A stretch of DNA of 6,347 bases from DASRTE01 sp035656095 (GCA_035656095.1 DASRTE010000050.1:1-6347), one strand, 5' to 3'; shown: positions 1-5,919, counted from the first letter of the stretch. A program made the numbers and translations. The notes: generated by a model from the sequence alone, not told the origin.

Positions 1-787
1 TGGCGCCCCCGATGGTCAGGCCGTCGTACTCCTCCTCGACGTGGCCGTCTCTGGTGACGATCATGCGAAAGGCGCCACTGGCCTCGGGGGCCGCCGGGAG
101 GATCTCCACGTCCGTGCCTGCACCGAGCGGCCTGCCGGTGAGCGTCTCGAACCCCAACGACTCCGGTGTACGTGGCGTCGGGCTGCGGGACGCCGACTGC
201 CGGAACCAGATCGACATCCGGCAGCCGCCCGCCCGGACGGTGTCACGAAGCGGGGGGAACTCGTCGTCGAGACCCGGCGCACACACCTGGAACAGGCGCG
301 TGCCGGCGGGAAAGCCGCGGAGCACGAACGTGCCGAGGTCGCGCAGCTCGGCTCCAACGTGGTCGCTGTCGAGGGCGTCGACGACCGCCGACGAGCAGAC
401 GATCTGACCGCCGTGGGCGACGGCGCAGATCCGCGAAACTTCGTGGACGGTCAGGCCGAGGTACTCGCCGCCGGAGATCGTCACCGGTCCGCGGTGGATG
501 CCGATCCGCACCCTGAGTCGAACGCCTTCTGGCCAGCTGTGATGCTCGACTCGCTGCTGCGCCGTCACCGCCGCCGCCACTGCGTCCCTCGCGGTCGGGA
601 AGACGTAGAAGAGGCTGTCGCCTTCGCTGCCCATCGACCGGCCGTGATGGTCGTCGAACGATCGCTCGAGCATCCGCTGGTGCACTCGCAGCAGTAGGCC
701 GTAGCTCCCTTTGAGCTCACGCAGGAGCATGGTCGAGCCCTCGACGTCGGTGAACAGAAGCGTGAGCCCGCCCTGCGGATCAGCCAT
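1..787 (-). CDS. Class III adenylate/guanylate cyclase-domain protein (partial, C-terminus outside window)
   Basis: The reading frame starts at ATG 787-785 and stays open to the window edge (262 codons seen), so the C-terminus is missing. Residues 10-168 form a class III nucleotidyl cyclase domain. FTDVEGST at 12-19 contains metal-binding Asp14, and EGDSLF at 55-60 contains the second metal Asp57. VHEVSRI at 114-120 leads into AHGGQIVCSS at 124-133, as usual for the actinobacterial FTDVEGST group. Members make cAMP or a related nucleotide from NTPs in the cytoplasm. The Lys that normally stands four residues before the second metal Asp is Gly53, and the usual transition-state Asn is His115; the Arg (119) is kept. 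Activity and substrate are therefore uncertain. From about residue 170 there is a Pro/Arg-rich linker, then an unrecognised strand-rich segment. It is divergently transcribed from the van-type operon, and no functional link is evident. Confidence 0.88.
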   Translation of the reverse strand, partial: MADPQGGLTLLFTDVEGSTMLLRELKGSYGLLLRVHQRMLERSFDDHHGRSMGSEGDSLFYVFPTARDAVAAAVTAQQRVEHHSWPEGVRLRVRIGIHRGPVTISGGEYLGLTVHEVSRICAVAHGGQIVCSSAVVDALDSDHVGAELRDLGTFVLRGFPAGTRLFQVCAPGLDDEFPPLRDTVRAGGCRMSIWFRQSASRSPTPRTPESLGFETLTGRPLGAGTDVEILPAAPEASGAFRMIVTRDGHVEEEYDGLTIGGA

Positions 788-795
788 CGCGAGGC

Positions 796-824
796 ATTAT
801 CGCGATCGATTCAGATCGTGTCGC
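796..824 (-). promoter_or_regulatory. Probable promoter of the cyclase gene, giving a leaderless mRNA
   Basis: On the minus strand GCGACA (824-819, 4/6 to TTGACA) is followed after exactly 17 bases by GATAAT (801-796, 5/6 to TATAAT). The expected transcription start falls at about 787-789, on or next to the A of the cyclase ATG at 787. No room remains for a Shine-Dalgarno site, which fits leaderless translation, a common mode in actinobacteria. The spacer holds an inverted repeat (CGATC 803-807, GATCG 814-818) that could be an operator or chance. Confidence 0.55.
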
Positions 825-859
825 ACAGCTTGCGCCAGTTCCTTGATGCCGGGGATTCC

Positions 860-881
860 GTGTATCGGGGGCGTATCGAAA
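860..881 (+). promoter_or_regulatory. Candidate VanR operator: tandem GTATCG repeat at 11-bp spacing
   Basis: Two GTATCG copies lie at 862-867 and 873-878. Their start-to-start distance is 11 bp, and the surrounding 11-mers agree at 7 of 11 positions. OmpR-class regulators such as VanR usually bind tandem direct half-sites about one helical turn apart. The site is 44 bp before the vanY start and would suit a regulator of this operon. The second copy runs into GAAAAT, loosely like the CGTA-GAAA element I recall for enterococcal VanR. I see no convincing -35/-10 pair for vanY, so the assignment is tentative. Confidence 0.3.
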
Positions 882-924
882 ATCGCACACGCCACCGCAA
901 CAGTCCTCCGTATTCCGTGGCGGC

Positions 925-1605
925 ATGGACCACAGGGCATCACTGTCAGCGCCAGCCCGTCGTACGCACAGGATCGTGCTCGTCGGTCTGGCGATCCTCG
1001 GTGTGGCGATCGCTGCGTCCGTCGTGCAGCGGCCGTTCGTGGCGTCCGCTCCGTCGAGCTCGCCGGTCGAGGTCGGCCAGCCGGCCGGTAAGCAGACCGC
1101 GCCGGACGAGGCTGACGGTGTCATCGTCGTTCCCGACGGGGTGGTGGACGAGGCCGACGGATTCATTCCCGACGGGGCGTGGGTCTCGGTGTTCGACGAG
1201 GAGATACCGGCGGTGGGCAGGCTCGACCCGGGTCTCCTCGATGCCCTGCGTCGGACGGCGACAGACGCAGCAGCCGACGGCGTCGGGCTCCGGATCAACA
1301 GCGGCTGGCGGTCGCCCGAGTACCAGCAGCAGTTGTTGCGGGACGCTGTCGCCGAGTACGGCTCACAGGAAGAGGCGGCGAGATGGGTGTCCACCGCGGA
1401 GACGTCCGCTCACGTGTCGGGTGACGCGGTCGACATCGGTCCGTCGGATGCCGCGGCCTGGGTGTCGCGGCACGGTGCCGAGCATGGGCTGTGTCGGATC
1501 TACGGCAACGAGCCTTGGCACTTCGAGCTGCGTCCGGAGGCCGTCGACGACGGTTGCCCGCCGATGTACGCGGATCCGACCGAGGACCCGAGGATGCAGC
1601 CGTGA
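925..1605 (+). CDS. vanY: VanY-type D-alanyl-D-alanine carboxypeptidase (peptidase M15B), membrane-anchored
   Basis: This 226-residue zinc D,D-carboxypeptidase should remove the terminal D-Ala from peptidoglycan pentapeptide precursors, lowering the vancomycin target. Residues 17-34 form one hydrophobic N-terminal anchor after a basic start (ARRTHR), so the catalytic domain faces outside. The M15 signature is complete: GWRSPEYQQQL at 127-137, SAHVSGDAVDIG at 161-172 with zinc ligands His163 and Asp170, and EPWHFEL at 196-202 with catalytic Glu196 and zinc ligand His199. A low-complexity linker (40-90) separates anchor and domain and contains a DEADG...PDG duplication. ATG 925 is the only good start, although its Shine-Dalgarno is weak. 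Its TGA overlaps the GTG of the racemase (GTGA), suggesting coupling. The membrane anchor argues against a cytoplasmic bifunctional VanXY and for VanY. Family is certain; a role in resistance is inferred from context. Confidence 0.9.
   Translation: MDHRASLSAPARRTHRIVLVGLAILGVAIAASVVQRPFVASAPSSSPVEVGQPAGKQTAPDEADGVIVVPDGVVDEADGFIPDGAWVSVFDEEIPAVGRLDPGLLDALRRTATDAAADGVGLRINSGWRSPEYQQQLLRDAVAEYGSQEEAARWVSTAETSAHVSGDAVDIGPSDAAAWVSRHGAEHGLCRIYGNEPWHFELRPEAVDDGCPPMYADPTEDPRMQP
1105..1176 (+). repeat. Imperfect tandem duplication in the VanY linker
   Basis: The unit encoding DEADGVIVVPDGVV (residues 61-74, 1105-1146) is followed directly by DEADGFIPDG (residues 75-84, 1147-1176). The DNA units are also similar (both begin GACGAGGC and end TTCCCGACGGG), so this is a real sequence duplication of about 42 bases with a 6-base deletion in the second copy. 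It lies in the acidic linker between membrane anchor and catalytic domain and changes only linker length. Confidence 0.6.
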
Positions 1606-2751
1606 GGCGGGTCTCGGTCGAGCTTCAGCGCCGATCGGGGACCTTTCGACCGCCGACCTTGCAGACGCTGCCTGTGGCGGTGACGGCGAACGTGATCGAG
1701 ATCCGTGCGCGGACTCGCAGCACGATCATGGCGGTGGTCAAAGCCGACGGGTACGGCCACGGCGCAGTCACGGTCGCCAGAGCCGCCGTTGCCGCCGGTG
1801 CCGGGTGGCTCGGGACGACGAGTGTCGCGGAGGCCGCCGAGTTGCGCGCCGCGCGGTTGTCGGTGCCGATCCTCAGCTGGCTGCACCCCTCCGGGATCGA
1901 CGCTGAGGCAGCGGCAGCAGCCAGGGTCGATGTCGCGGTCGGGTCGCTGGACGAGCTCGGCCGGCTTCTCGCGCACGCAGCGTCGACGGTGCGGGTACAT
2001 CTCCACGTGGACACCGGGATGTCCCGTGGCGGCTGCCCCCGCGGCCAGTGGGACGAACTGATCGGTCTCGCTCGGCGTGGTCAACATGCGCGGAGGGTCC
2101 GCGTCGTGGGCGTCATGGGACATCTTCCGCTGGCCGACCGGGCCGACCCCCGCGGCCAACGCGCAGGCGGTGGCCGCCATGCACGAGGCGCAGCAGGCGG
2201 TCCGCGCGGCGGGGCTCGGTTCACCGCTTGCCCACCTCGCGGCCACGTCGGGGACGCTGACCGATCCGGCGACGCATCTCGGCATGGTCCGCGTCGGGGC
2301 GGGACTGGTCGGCATCGATCCCTCAGGGACCGTGGATATGCACGGCGCGTGCCGTTTGACCGCACCGATCGTGCACACGACGGCGGTCGAGGCCGGCACG
2401 CCCGTCGGCTACGCCGCTACGTCCGTCACCGACCGTGCCACCCATCTGAGCGTCCTCCCCGTCGGGTACGCCGACGGGATCCCACGAGAGCACTCGCCCG
2501 AGGCCGGCGTCGAGATCTGCGGGCGCCGCTTCCCGGTCGTCGGACGGGTCTCGATGGACCAGATCGTGATCGACACCGGTGCCGTGTCGTTCCCCGTCGG
2601 TACGTCCGCGACGGTGTTCGGCCCGAATGGGGGCGCAACCCCGACCGTCCAGGACTGGGCTCGTTGGGCCGGGACCATTCCGCACACCGTCGTCACCGGC
2701 ATCGGGCCGCGCGTGGAGAGGAGCGTCGCATGCCACGGCGAATCGTGGTGA
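1602..2751 (+). pseudogene. alr: Alanine/serine racemase (Alr/VanT racemase domain), interrupted by a one-base frameshift
   Basis: This PLP fold-III racemase should make D-Ala or D-Ser for the ligase encoded next. Translation starts at GTG 1602, overlapping the vanY stop, with GAGGA at 1590-1594 seven bases upstream. The N-terminal barrel has AVVKADGYGHG with PLP Lys47, then VDTGMSR and GVMGHLPLADRADP. At the C5 run 2147-2151 the homology jumps to the +1 frame and continues with AANAQAVAAMHEAQQAVRAAG through MVRVG (PLP-ring Arg230), GTPVGYAAT (catalytic Tyr270), LPVGYADG and SMDQ (317-320) to the stop at 2751. Skipping one C restores 382 residues, a normal Alr length. It has no membrane domain, unlike enterococcal VanT. 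Where Alr has the pocket Tyr of the NYE motif it has His361, and the usual ANS phosphate-site motif reads AAT. The break may be a mutation, a sequencing error or +1 frameshifting at CCC-C. Confidence 0.85.
2715..2723 (+). promoter_or_regulatory. Strong Shine-Dalgarno fixing the ligase start
   Basis: GGAGAGGAG lies six bases before ATG 2730, inside the last codons of the racemase. It decides the ligase start within a reading frame that is open far upstream, and lets the ligase be translated even when the racemase is broken. Confidence 0.7.
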
Positions 2752-3719
2752 TCGGCGGTGGGGAGAGCGCCGAGCACGACGTCTCCCTGGCCACGGCCGC
2801 AGCGGTCGCGGAGGCGCTGCGGTCCAGCGGATTCGACGTCGACGAGCTGACTATCGACCGCGACGGTGTGTGGAGGCGAGGAGCGGATGCGCTCGGATCG
2901 CGGGCCACCGGTTCCCTGGCGGCGGCGCTGAGCGTCATCGAACGTGCCGACGCCGTCTTCCCCGCGGTCCACGGCCCCTCCGGCGAGGACGGAACCCTCG
3001 CGGCCCTGTGCGCCCTCGCTCACACGCCGATGGTCGGCTCTGGCCTGCGCGCCGGAGCGCTCGGCATGGACAAGTGGGCGACCAAGCTCGTGGCGGAGGC
3101 CGTCGGGATCCGCACCGCTCCCGGCCGGCTGGCGGCGGCCGCGGAGATCGCAGGCGTCGAGTTCGAGTCGGAGGTGGTGGTGAAGCCGGTCTCGGCCGGG
3201 TCGAGCTTCGGTGTCGCCCTGGCACGCGACGCCGCCCAGCTGCGCGACGCGCTGCGTTGTGCGACGCGATTCGACGACCGGATCCTGATCGAGCACATCG
3301 TCCCGGGCCGGGAGATCGATGTGGCCGTCCTGCGTGAGGCCGATGGCTTTCGATGGGCGTCGCCGCCGCTGGAGATCCGCAGCGACGGCCTGTTCGACAC
3401 CCGGTCGAAGTACGACGGTTCAGCCCGGTTCATCGTGCCGGCCGACATCGACGGCGCACCCCGGGCGGCCCTGACCGAGGCGGCGCTGCGGATGTTCGAG
3501 GCGCTCGGCTGCGCCGGCGTCGCCCGCATCGACTTCTTCCTCACGGACGACGGACCCGTCCTCAACGAGGTCAACACCATGCCCGGAATGACGGCCGAGT
3601 CCCAGGTGCCGAGGATGTTCGCCGCAGCCGGTCTGCCCTACGAGCAGCTGGTCGAGCGCCTGGTCGACGCGGCCACCGTGCCCGGTTCGCGTATGTCGGC
3701 GATAAGTCGTGGTGCTTAG
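2730..3719 (+). CDS. ddl: D-alanine--D-alanine/D-serine ligase (Ddl/VanC-G-like ATP-grasp)
   Basis: This 329-residue protein is an ATP-grasp ligase joining D-Ala to a second D-amino acid for the precursor terminus. Visible motifs are GGESAEHDVSL (10-20, first-substrate Glu15), HGPSGEDGTLA (81-91; the usual final Gln is Ala), MDKWATK (113-119), KPVSAGSSFGV (152-162), the omega loop around FDTRSKY (222-228), ARIDFF (265-270) and NEVNTMPGMT (279-288). The KY-containing loop and lack of the VanA-type loop argue against D-Ala-D-Lac. Two specificity positions are unusual. Thr224 replaces the Tyr/Phe of the Ddl/VanC loop, and Gln292 sits where Ddl has Leu/Met and VanA/VanC have Arg. With a racemase beside it and no vanH, a D-Ser acceptor is plausible but unproven; plain D-Ala-D-Ala activity remains possible. 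The start overlaps the racemase by 22 bases, and vanR begins 10 bases after its TAG. Confidence 0.9.
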   Translation: MPRRIVVIGGGESAEHDVSLATAAAVAEALRSSGFDVDELTIDRDGVWRRGADALGSRATGSLAAALSVIERADAVFPAVHGPSGEDGTLAALCALAHTPMVGSGLRAGALGMDKWATKLVAEAVGIRTAPGRLAAAAEIAGVEFESEVVVKPVSAGSSFGVALARDAAQLRDALRCATRFDDRILIEHIVPGREIDVAVLREADGFRWASPPLEIRSDGLFDTRSKYDGSARFIVPADIDGAPRAALTEAALRMFEALGCAGVARIDFFLTDDGPVLNEVNTMPGMTAESQVPRMFAAAGLPYEQLVERLVDAATVPGSRMSAISRGA

Positions 3720-3729
3720 GCTTCACGGT

Positions 3730-4422
3730 GTGCGCGTGCTGGTCGTGGAGGACGAGCCCTACCTGGCCGAAGCCGTCCGCGATGGTCTCCGGCTGGAAGC
3801 GATCGCCGCCGACATCGCCGGCGACGGCGACACCGCCCTGGAACTGCTCAGCATCAACTCCTACGACCTCGCTGTCCTCGACCGCGACATCCCCGGCCCC
3901 TCCGGCGACGAGATCGCCCGACGAATCATCGCCTCCGGCAGCGGCCTCCCGATCCTCATGCTCACCGCTGCGGACCGGATCGACGACAAGGCTTCCGGGT
4001 TCGAGCTCGGCGCCGACGACTACCTCACCAAACCGTTCGAGCTTCGCGAGCTCGTCATGCGGCTGCGGGCGCTCGACCGCAGGCGCGCGCACGCCCGGCC
4101 TCCGGTCAGCGAGATCGCGGGGCTCCGGCTGGACCCCTTCCGCCGGGAGGTCTTCCGAGACGGACGCTACGTCGCGCTCACCCGGAAGCAGTTCGCCGTG
4201 CTCGAGGTCCTCGTCGTCGCCGAAGGCGGTGTCGTCAGCGCCGAAGAGCTACTGGAGCGGGCTTGGGACGAGAACGCCGACCCCTTCACCAATGCCGTCC
4301 GCATCACCGTCTCCGCCCTGCGCAAACGACTCGGCGAACCATGGCTCATCGCCACGGTGCCCGGCGTCGGCTACCGCATCGACACTCAACCAGACGAGCG
4401 TGAGGCAGGAGACCGTGGATAG
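3730..4422 (+). CDS. vanR: VanR-type OmpR-family response regulator
   Basis: This is a cytoplasmic transcription regulator of 230 residues. The receiver domain (1-115) has the acidic pocket Glu7/Asp8 in VVEDEP, phosphoacceptor Asp51 in VLDRDIPG, Thr79 in LMLTAAD and Lys101 in TKPFE. The C-terminal winged helix (130-217) has a recognition helix near 185-202 (FTNAVRITVSALRKRLG) and ends GVGYRI, as in OmpR-class proteins. I chose GTG 3730 because it gives the standard MRVLVVEDE start and has AGG at 3718-3720. In-frame GTGs at 3709 and 3712 would add seven or six residues and overlap the ligase. From memory the protein closely resembles Streptomyces VanR. It overlaps vanS by eight bases and should be phosphorylated by it to activate the operon; the GTATCG repeat before vanY is a possible target. 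Confidence 0.92.
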   Translation: MRVLVVEDEPYLAEAVRDGLRLEAIAADIAGDGDTALELLSINSYDLAVLDRDIPGPSGDEIARRIIASGSGLPILMLTAADRIDDKASGFELGADDYLTKPFELRELVMRLRALDRRRAHARPPVSEIAGLRLDPFRREVFRDGRYVALTRKQFAVLEVLVVAEGGVVSAEELLERAWDENADPFTNAVRITVSALRKRLGEPWLIATVPGVGYRIDTQPDEREAGDRG

Positions 4423-5530
4423 AGCCCCTGGTTTGAGCGTTCGCCTCAAACTCGCCCTCAGCTACGCAGGATTCCTCGTGCTCGCAGGTGCCTTGCTGCT
4501 CGCCCTGTGGGTGGTTCTCCTCCGATACTTCCCCGACGCTGCGGTCATCAGAACCACTAGATCTGGCATCGGCGGGGCGTTCGTTCCAGGCCGCTCCGGC
4601 ACCCAGCGAGCCTTCGGCCAAGCGGCAGCCGCAGTGCTGGCGTTCCTGCTGGTGTTCGGTCTCCTAGGAGGATGGATCCTCGCCGGCCGCATGCTCGCCC
4701 CCCTGACTCGCATCACAGACGCCACACGAATGGCCGCGAACGGATCGCTGTCCCACCGGATCCGCATGGACGGCCGCAAAGACGAATTCCGCGAACTCGC
4801 CGACGTGTTCGACACCATGCTGGAACAACTCGAATTTCACGTCACCGAACAGCAACGATTCGCCGCGAACGCCTCCCACGAACTGCGCACCCCACTGGCG
4901 ATCTCGCAGACGCTCCTCGACGTCGCCCGCACCGACCCCACACGAGACCAGGGTGAGCTCATCGAACGCCTTCACACGGTCAACACGCGGGCGATCGACC
5001 TCACCGAGGCCCTCCTGCTGCTCAGCCGCAGCGACCGGAGGAGCTTCACCCGCGAGCCAGTCGACCTCTCCCTCATCGCCGAGGAAGCCGCCGAAACCCT
5101 GCTTCCCCTCGCCGAACAGCGCAGCATCACGCTCGACGTCGCCGGCGTGACGACGCCGACCCTCGGTTCCGCGGCGCTCATGCTGCGGATGGTGACGAAC
5201 CTCGTCCAGAACGCCATCGTCCACAACCTCCCCGCCGGCGGCACCGTCACGGTCCACACCGAACCGCAGCACGACGCGAGCGTGCTGCGGGTCGAGAACA
5301 CCGGCCATCCGCTCCCAGCAGAACTAGTACCGACCCTCACCGAACCCTTCCAACGCGGAACCAGACGCATACGCACCGACGAGCATGCCGGCGTCGGCCT
5401 CGGGCTGGCCATCGTGCACAGCATCGTCAAAGCACACGACGGGACGCTCGACCTCACACCCCGCCCCGCCGGCGGTCTCCTCGTCACGATTCGACTTCCG
5501 CAGGCATCGTCCACGAGCGAGACCCACTAG
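4415..5530 (+). CDS. vanS: VanS-type membrane sensor histidine kinase
   Basis: This 371-residue kinase should sense glycopeptide or cell-wall stress and phosphorylate VanR. Hydrophobic helices at about 13-36 and 68-92 enclose an external loop of only about 30 residues, as in the short-loop actinobacterial VanS proteins rather than long-sensor kinases. A HAMP linker follows (about 89-141, starting AGRMLAPLTRITDATR). The HisKA box is FAANASHELRTPLA with phosphoacceptor His155. The catalytic domain has N-box NLVQNAIVHN (262-271), VENTG (293-297), FQRGTRR (312-318) and GVGLGLAIVHSIV (326-338). The start is GTG 4415, with AGGAG at 4407-4411. From memory many stretches match Streptomyces coelicolor VanS. 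Glu codons are mostly GAA, unlike the ligase gene. It is complete, and no terminator is clear after the stop. Confidence 0.93.
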   Translation: MDRAPGLSVRLKLALSYAGFLVLAGALLLALWVVLLRYFPDAAVIRTTRSGIGGAFVPGRSGTQRAFGQAAAAVLAFLLVFGLLGGWILAGRMLAPLTRITDATRMAANGSLSHRIRMDGRKDEFRELADVFDTMLEQLEFHVTEQQRFAANASHELRTPLAISQTLLDVARTDPTRDQGELIERLHTVNTRAIDLTEALLLLSRSDRRSFTREPVDLSLIAEEAAETLLPLAEQRSITLDVAGVTTPTLGSAALMLRMVTNLVQNAIVHNLPAGGTVTVHTEPQHDASVLRVENTGHPLPAELVPTLTEPFQRGTRRIRTDEHAGVGLGLAIVHSIVKAHDGTLDLTPRPAGGLLVTIRLPQASSTSETH

Positions 5531-5566
5531 GTCGTTGATTGACGGCCCGGGGCGCACACGACGGAT

Positions 5567-5591
5567 GCCGGCGGTGTCCCTAATCCGCGGC
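5567..5591 (+). terminator. Weak GC-rich hairpin after vanS (possible terminator)
   Basis: GCCGgCGG (5567-5574) can pair with CCGCGGC (5585-5591), giving seven base pairs with one bulged G and a 10-base loop, 37 bases after the vanS stop. No T-run follows, so it is not a standard intrinsic terminator. In GC-rich DNA a hairpin of this size can be chance. Confidence 0.2.
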
Positions 5592-5604
5592 AACATCAAG
5601 CTGA

Positions 5605-5919
5605 GGTGGCCGCACAGACCGGTCGTTCGGCAACGTCACCGATGCCAAGGCCGACGGTGGGGCCCATCCAGACGGCACCCGGAACCGAGTCGTCTGGTGC
5701 AGCGATAGGTCGTACGTCGAACTGCTCGCTGTGGACGCGCCGACCAGCCCCGAGGCGCAATGGGTGCAGGATGAGATCGCGGCCGGCAGCCGTCTGCTCG
5801 GGTGGGCTGTTCGGACTGACGACTTGGCGACGGTGTCGGACCGGTTGGGCCTACCAGTGGTGGACGGCAGGAGGGTCGGGCGGTGGACCGTTAGCCTGCG
5901 CGTCCGTGAGGGTGAGCCG
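5605..5919 (+). pseudogene. Fragment of a glyoxalase-like (VOC, Glyoxalase_3-type) protein
   Basis: The stretch between vanS and the oxidoreductase has no intact gene but is not random. After the in-frame TGA at 5602 one frame stays open and encodes a recognisable piece: GGAHPDGTRNRVVW, then SYVELLAVDAP, then LLGWAVRTDDLATVSDRLGL. This order (HP-GT-N, Y-ELLAV, WAVR-DDL) is that of glyoxalase-like VOC proteins. The first 20-25 residues expected of the family (DHVV...DL) are absent in all plus-strand frames upstream. The C-terminal part is also missing: the frame passes after VVDGRRVGRW straight into the oxidoreductase. No good start codon with a Shine-Dalgarno is present. I read it as a two-ended remnant left by recombination. 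A non-coding reading or an in-frame fusion with the next gene is less likely. Positions 5531-5604 show nothing else except the weak hairpin. Confidence 0.55.

Noticed and set aside
41..697. Plus-strand frame opposite the cyclase
   Set aside because: No domain features, and the minus strand encodes an unmistakable class III cyclase.
925..1605. Calling the carboxypeptidase a cytoplasmic VanXY
   Set aside because: Residues 17-34 form a clear membrane anchor, placing the domain outside, as in VanY.
818..1906. Long plus-strand frame overlapping vanY and the racemase start
   Set aside because: Arg/Ser-rich out-of-frame translation; the vanY frame carries the complete M15 motifs.
1500..2399. Long minus-strand open frame opposite the racemase
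   Set aside because: It mirrors GC-rich codon positions, shows no recognisable domain, and the plus strand has clear homology.
2409..3296. Long minus-strand open frame opposite the racemase end and ligase
   Set aside because: Composition artefact opposite two recognised genes; no family features.
1491..3719. A 742-codon open frame that could be read as a racemase-ligase fusion protein
   Set aside because: The middle (about 2152-2729) is Arg/Gly-rich and non-homologous, while racemase homology continues in the +1 frame. The ligase has its own strong Shine-Dalgarno and ATG at 2730.
2730..3719. VanA/VanB-type D-Ala-D-Lac ligase
   Set aside because: The omega loop is the KY-containing Ddl/VanC kind, and there is no vanH or vanX nearby.
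5531..5625. A missing N-terminus of the glyoxalase-like protein in another frame
   Set aside because: None of the three plus-strand frames shows the expected DHVV...DL start, so a simple frameshift does not explain the truncation.
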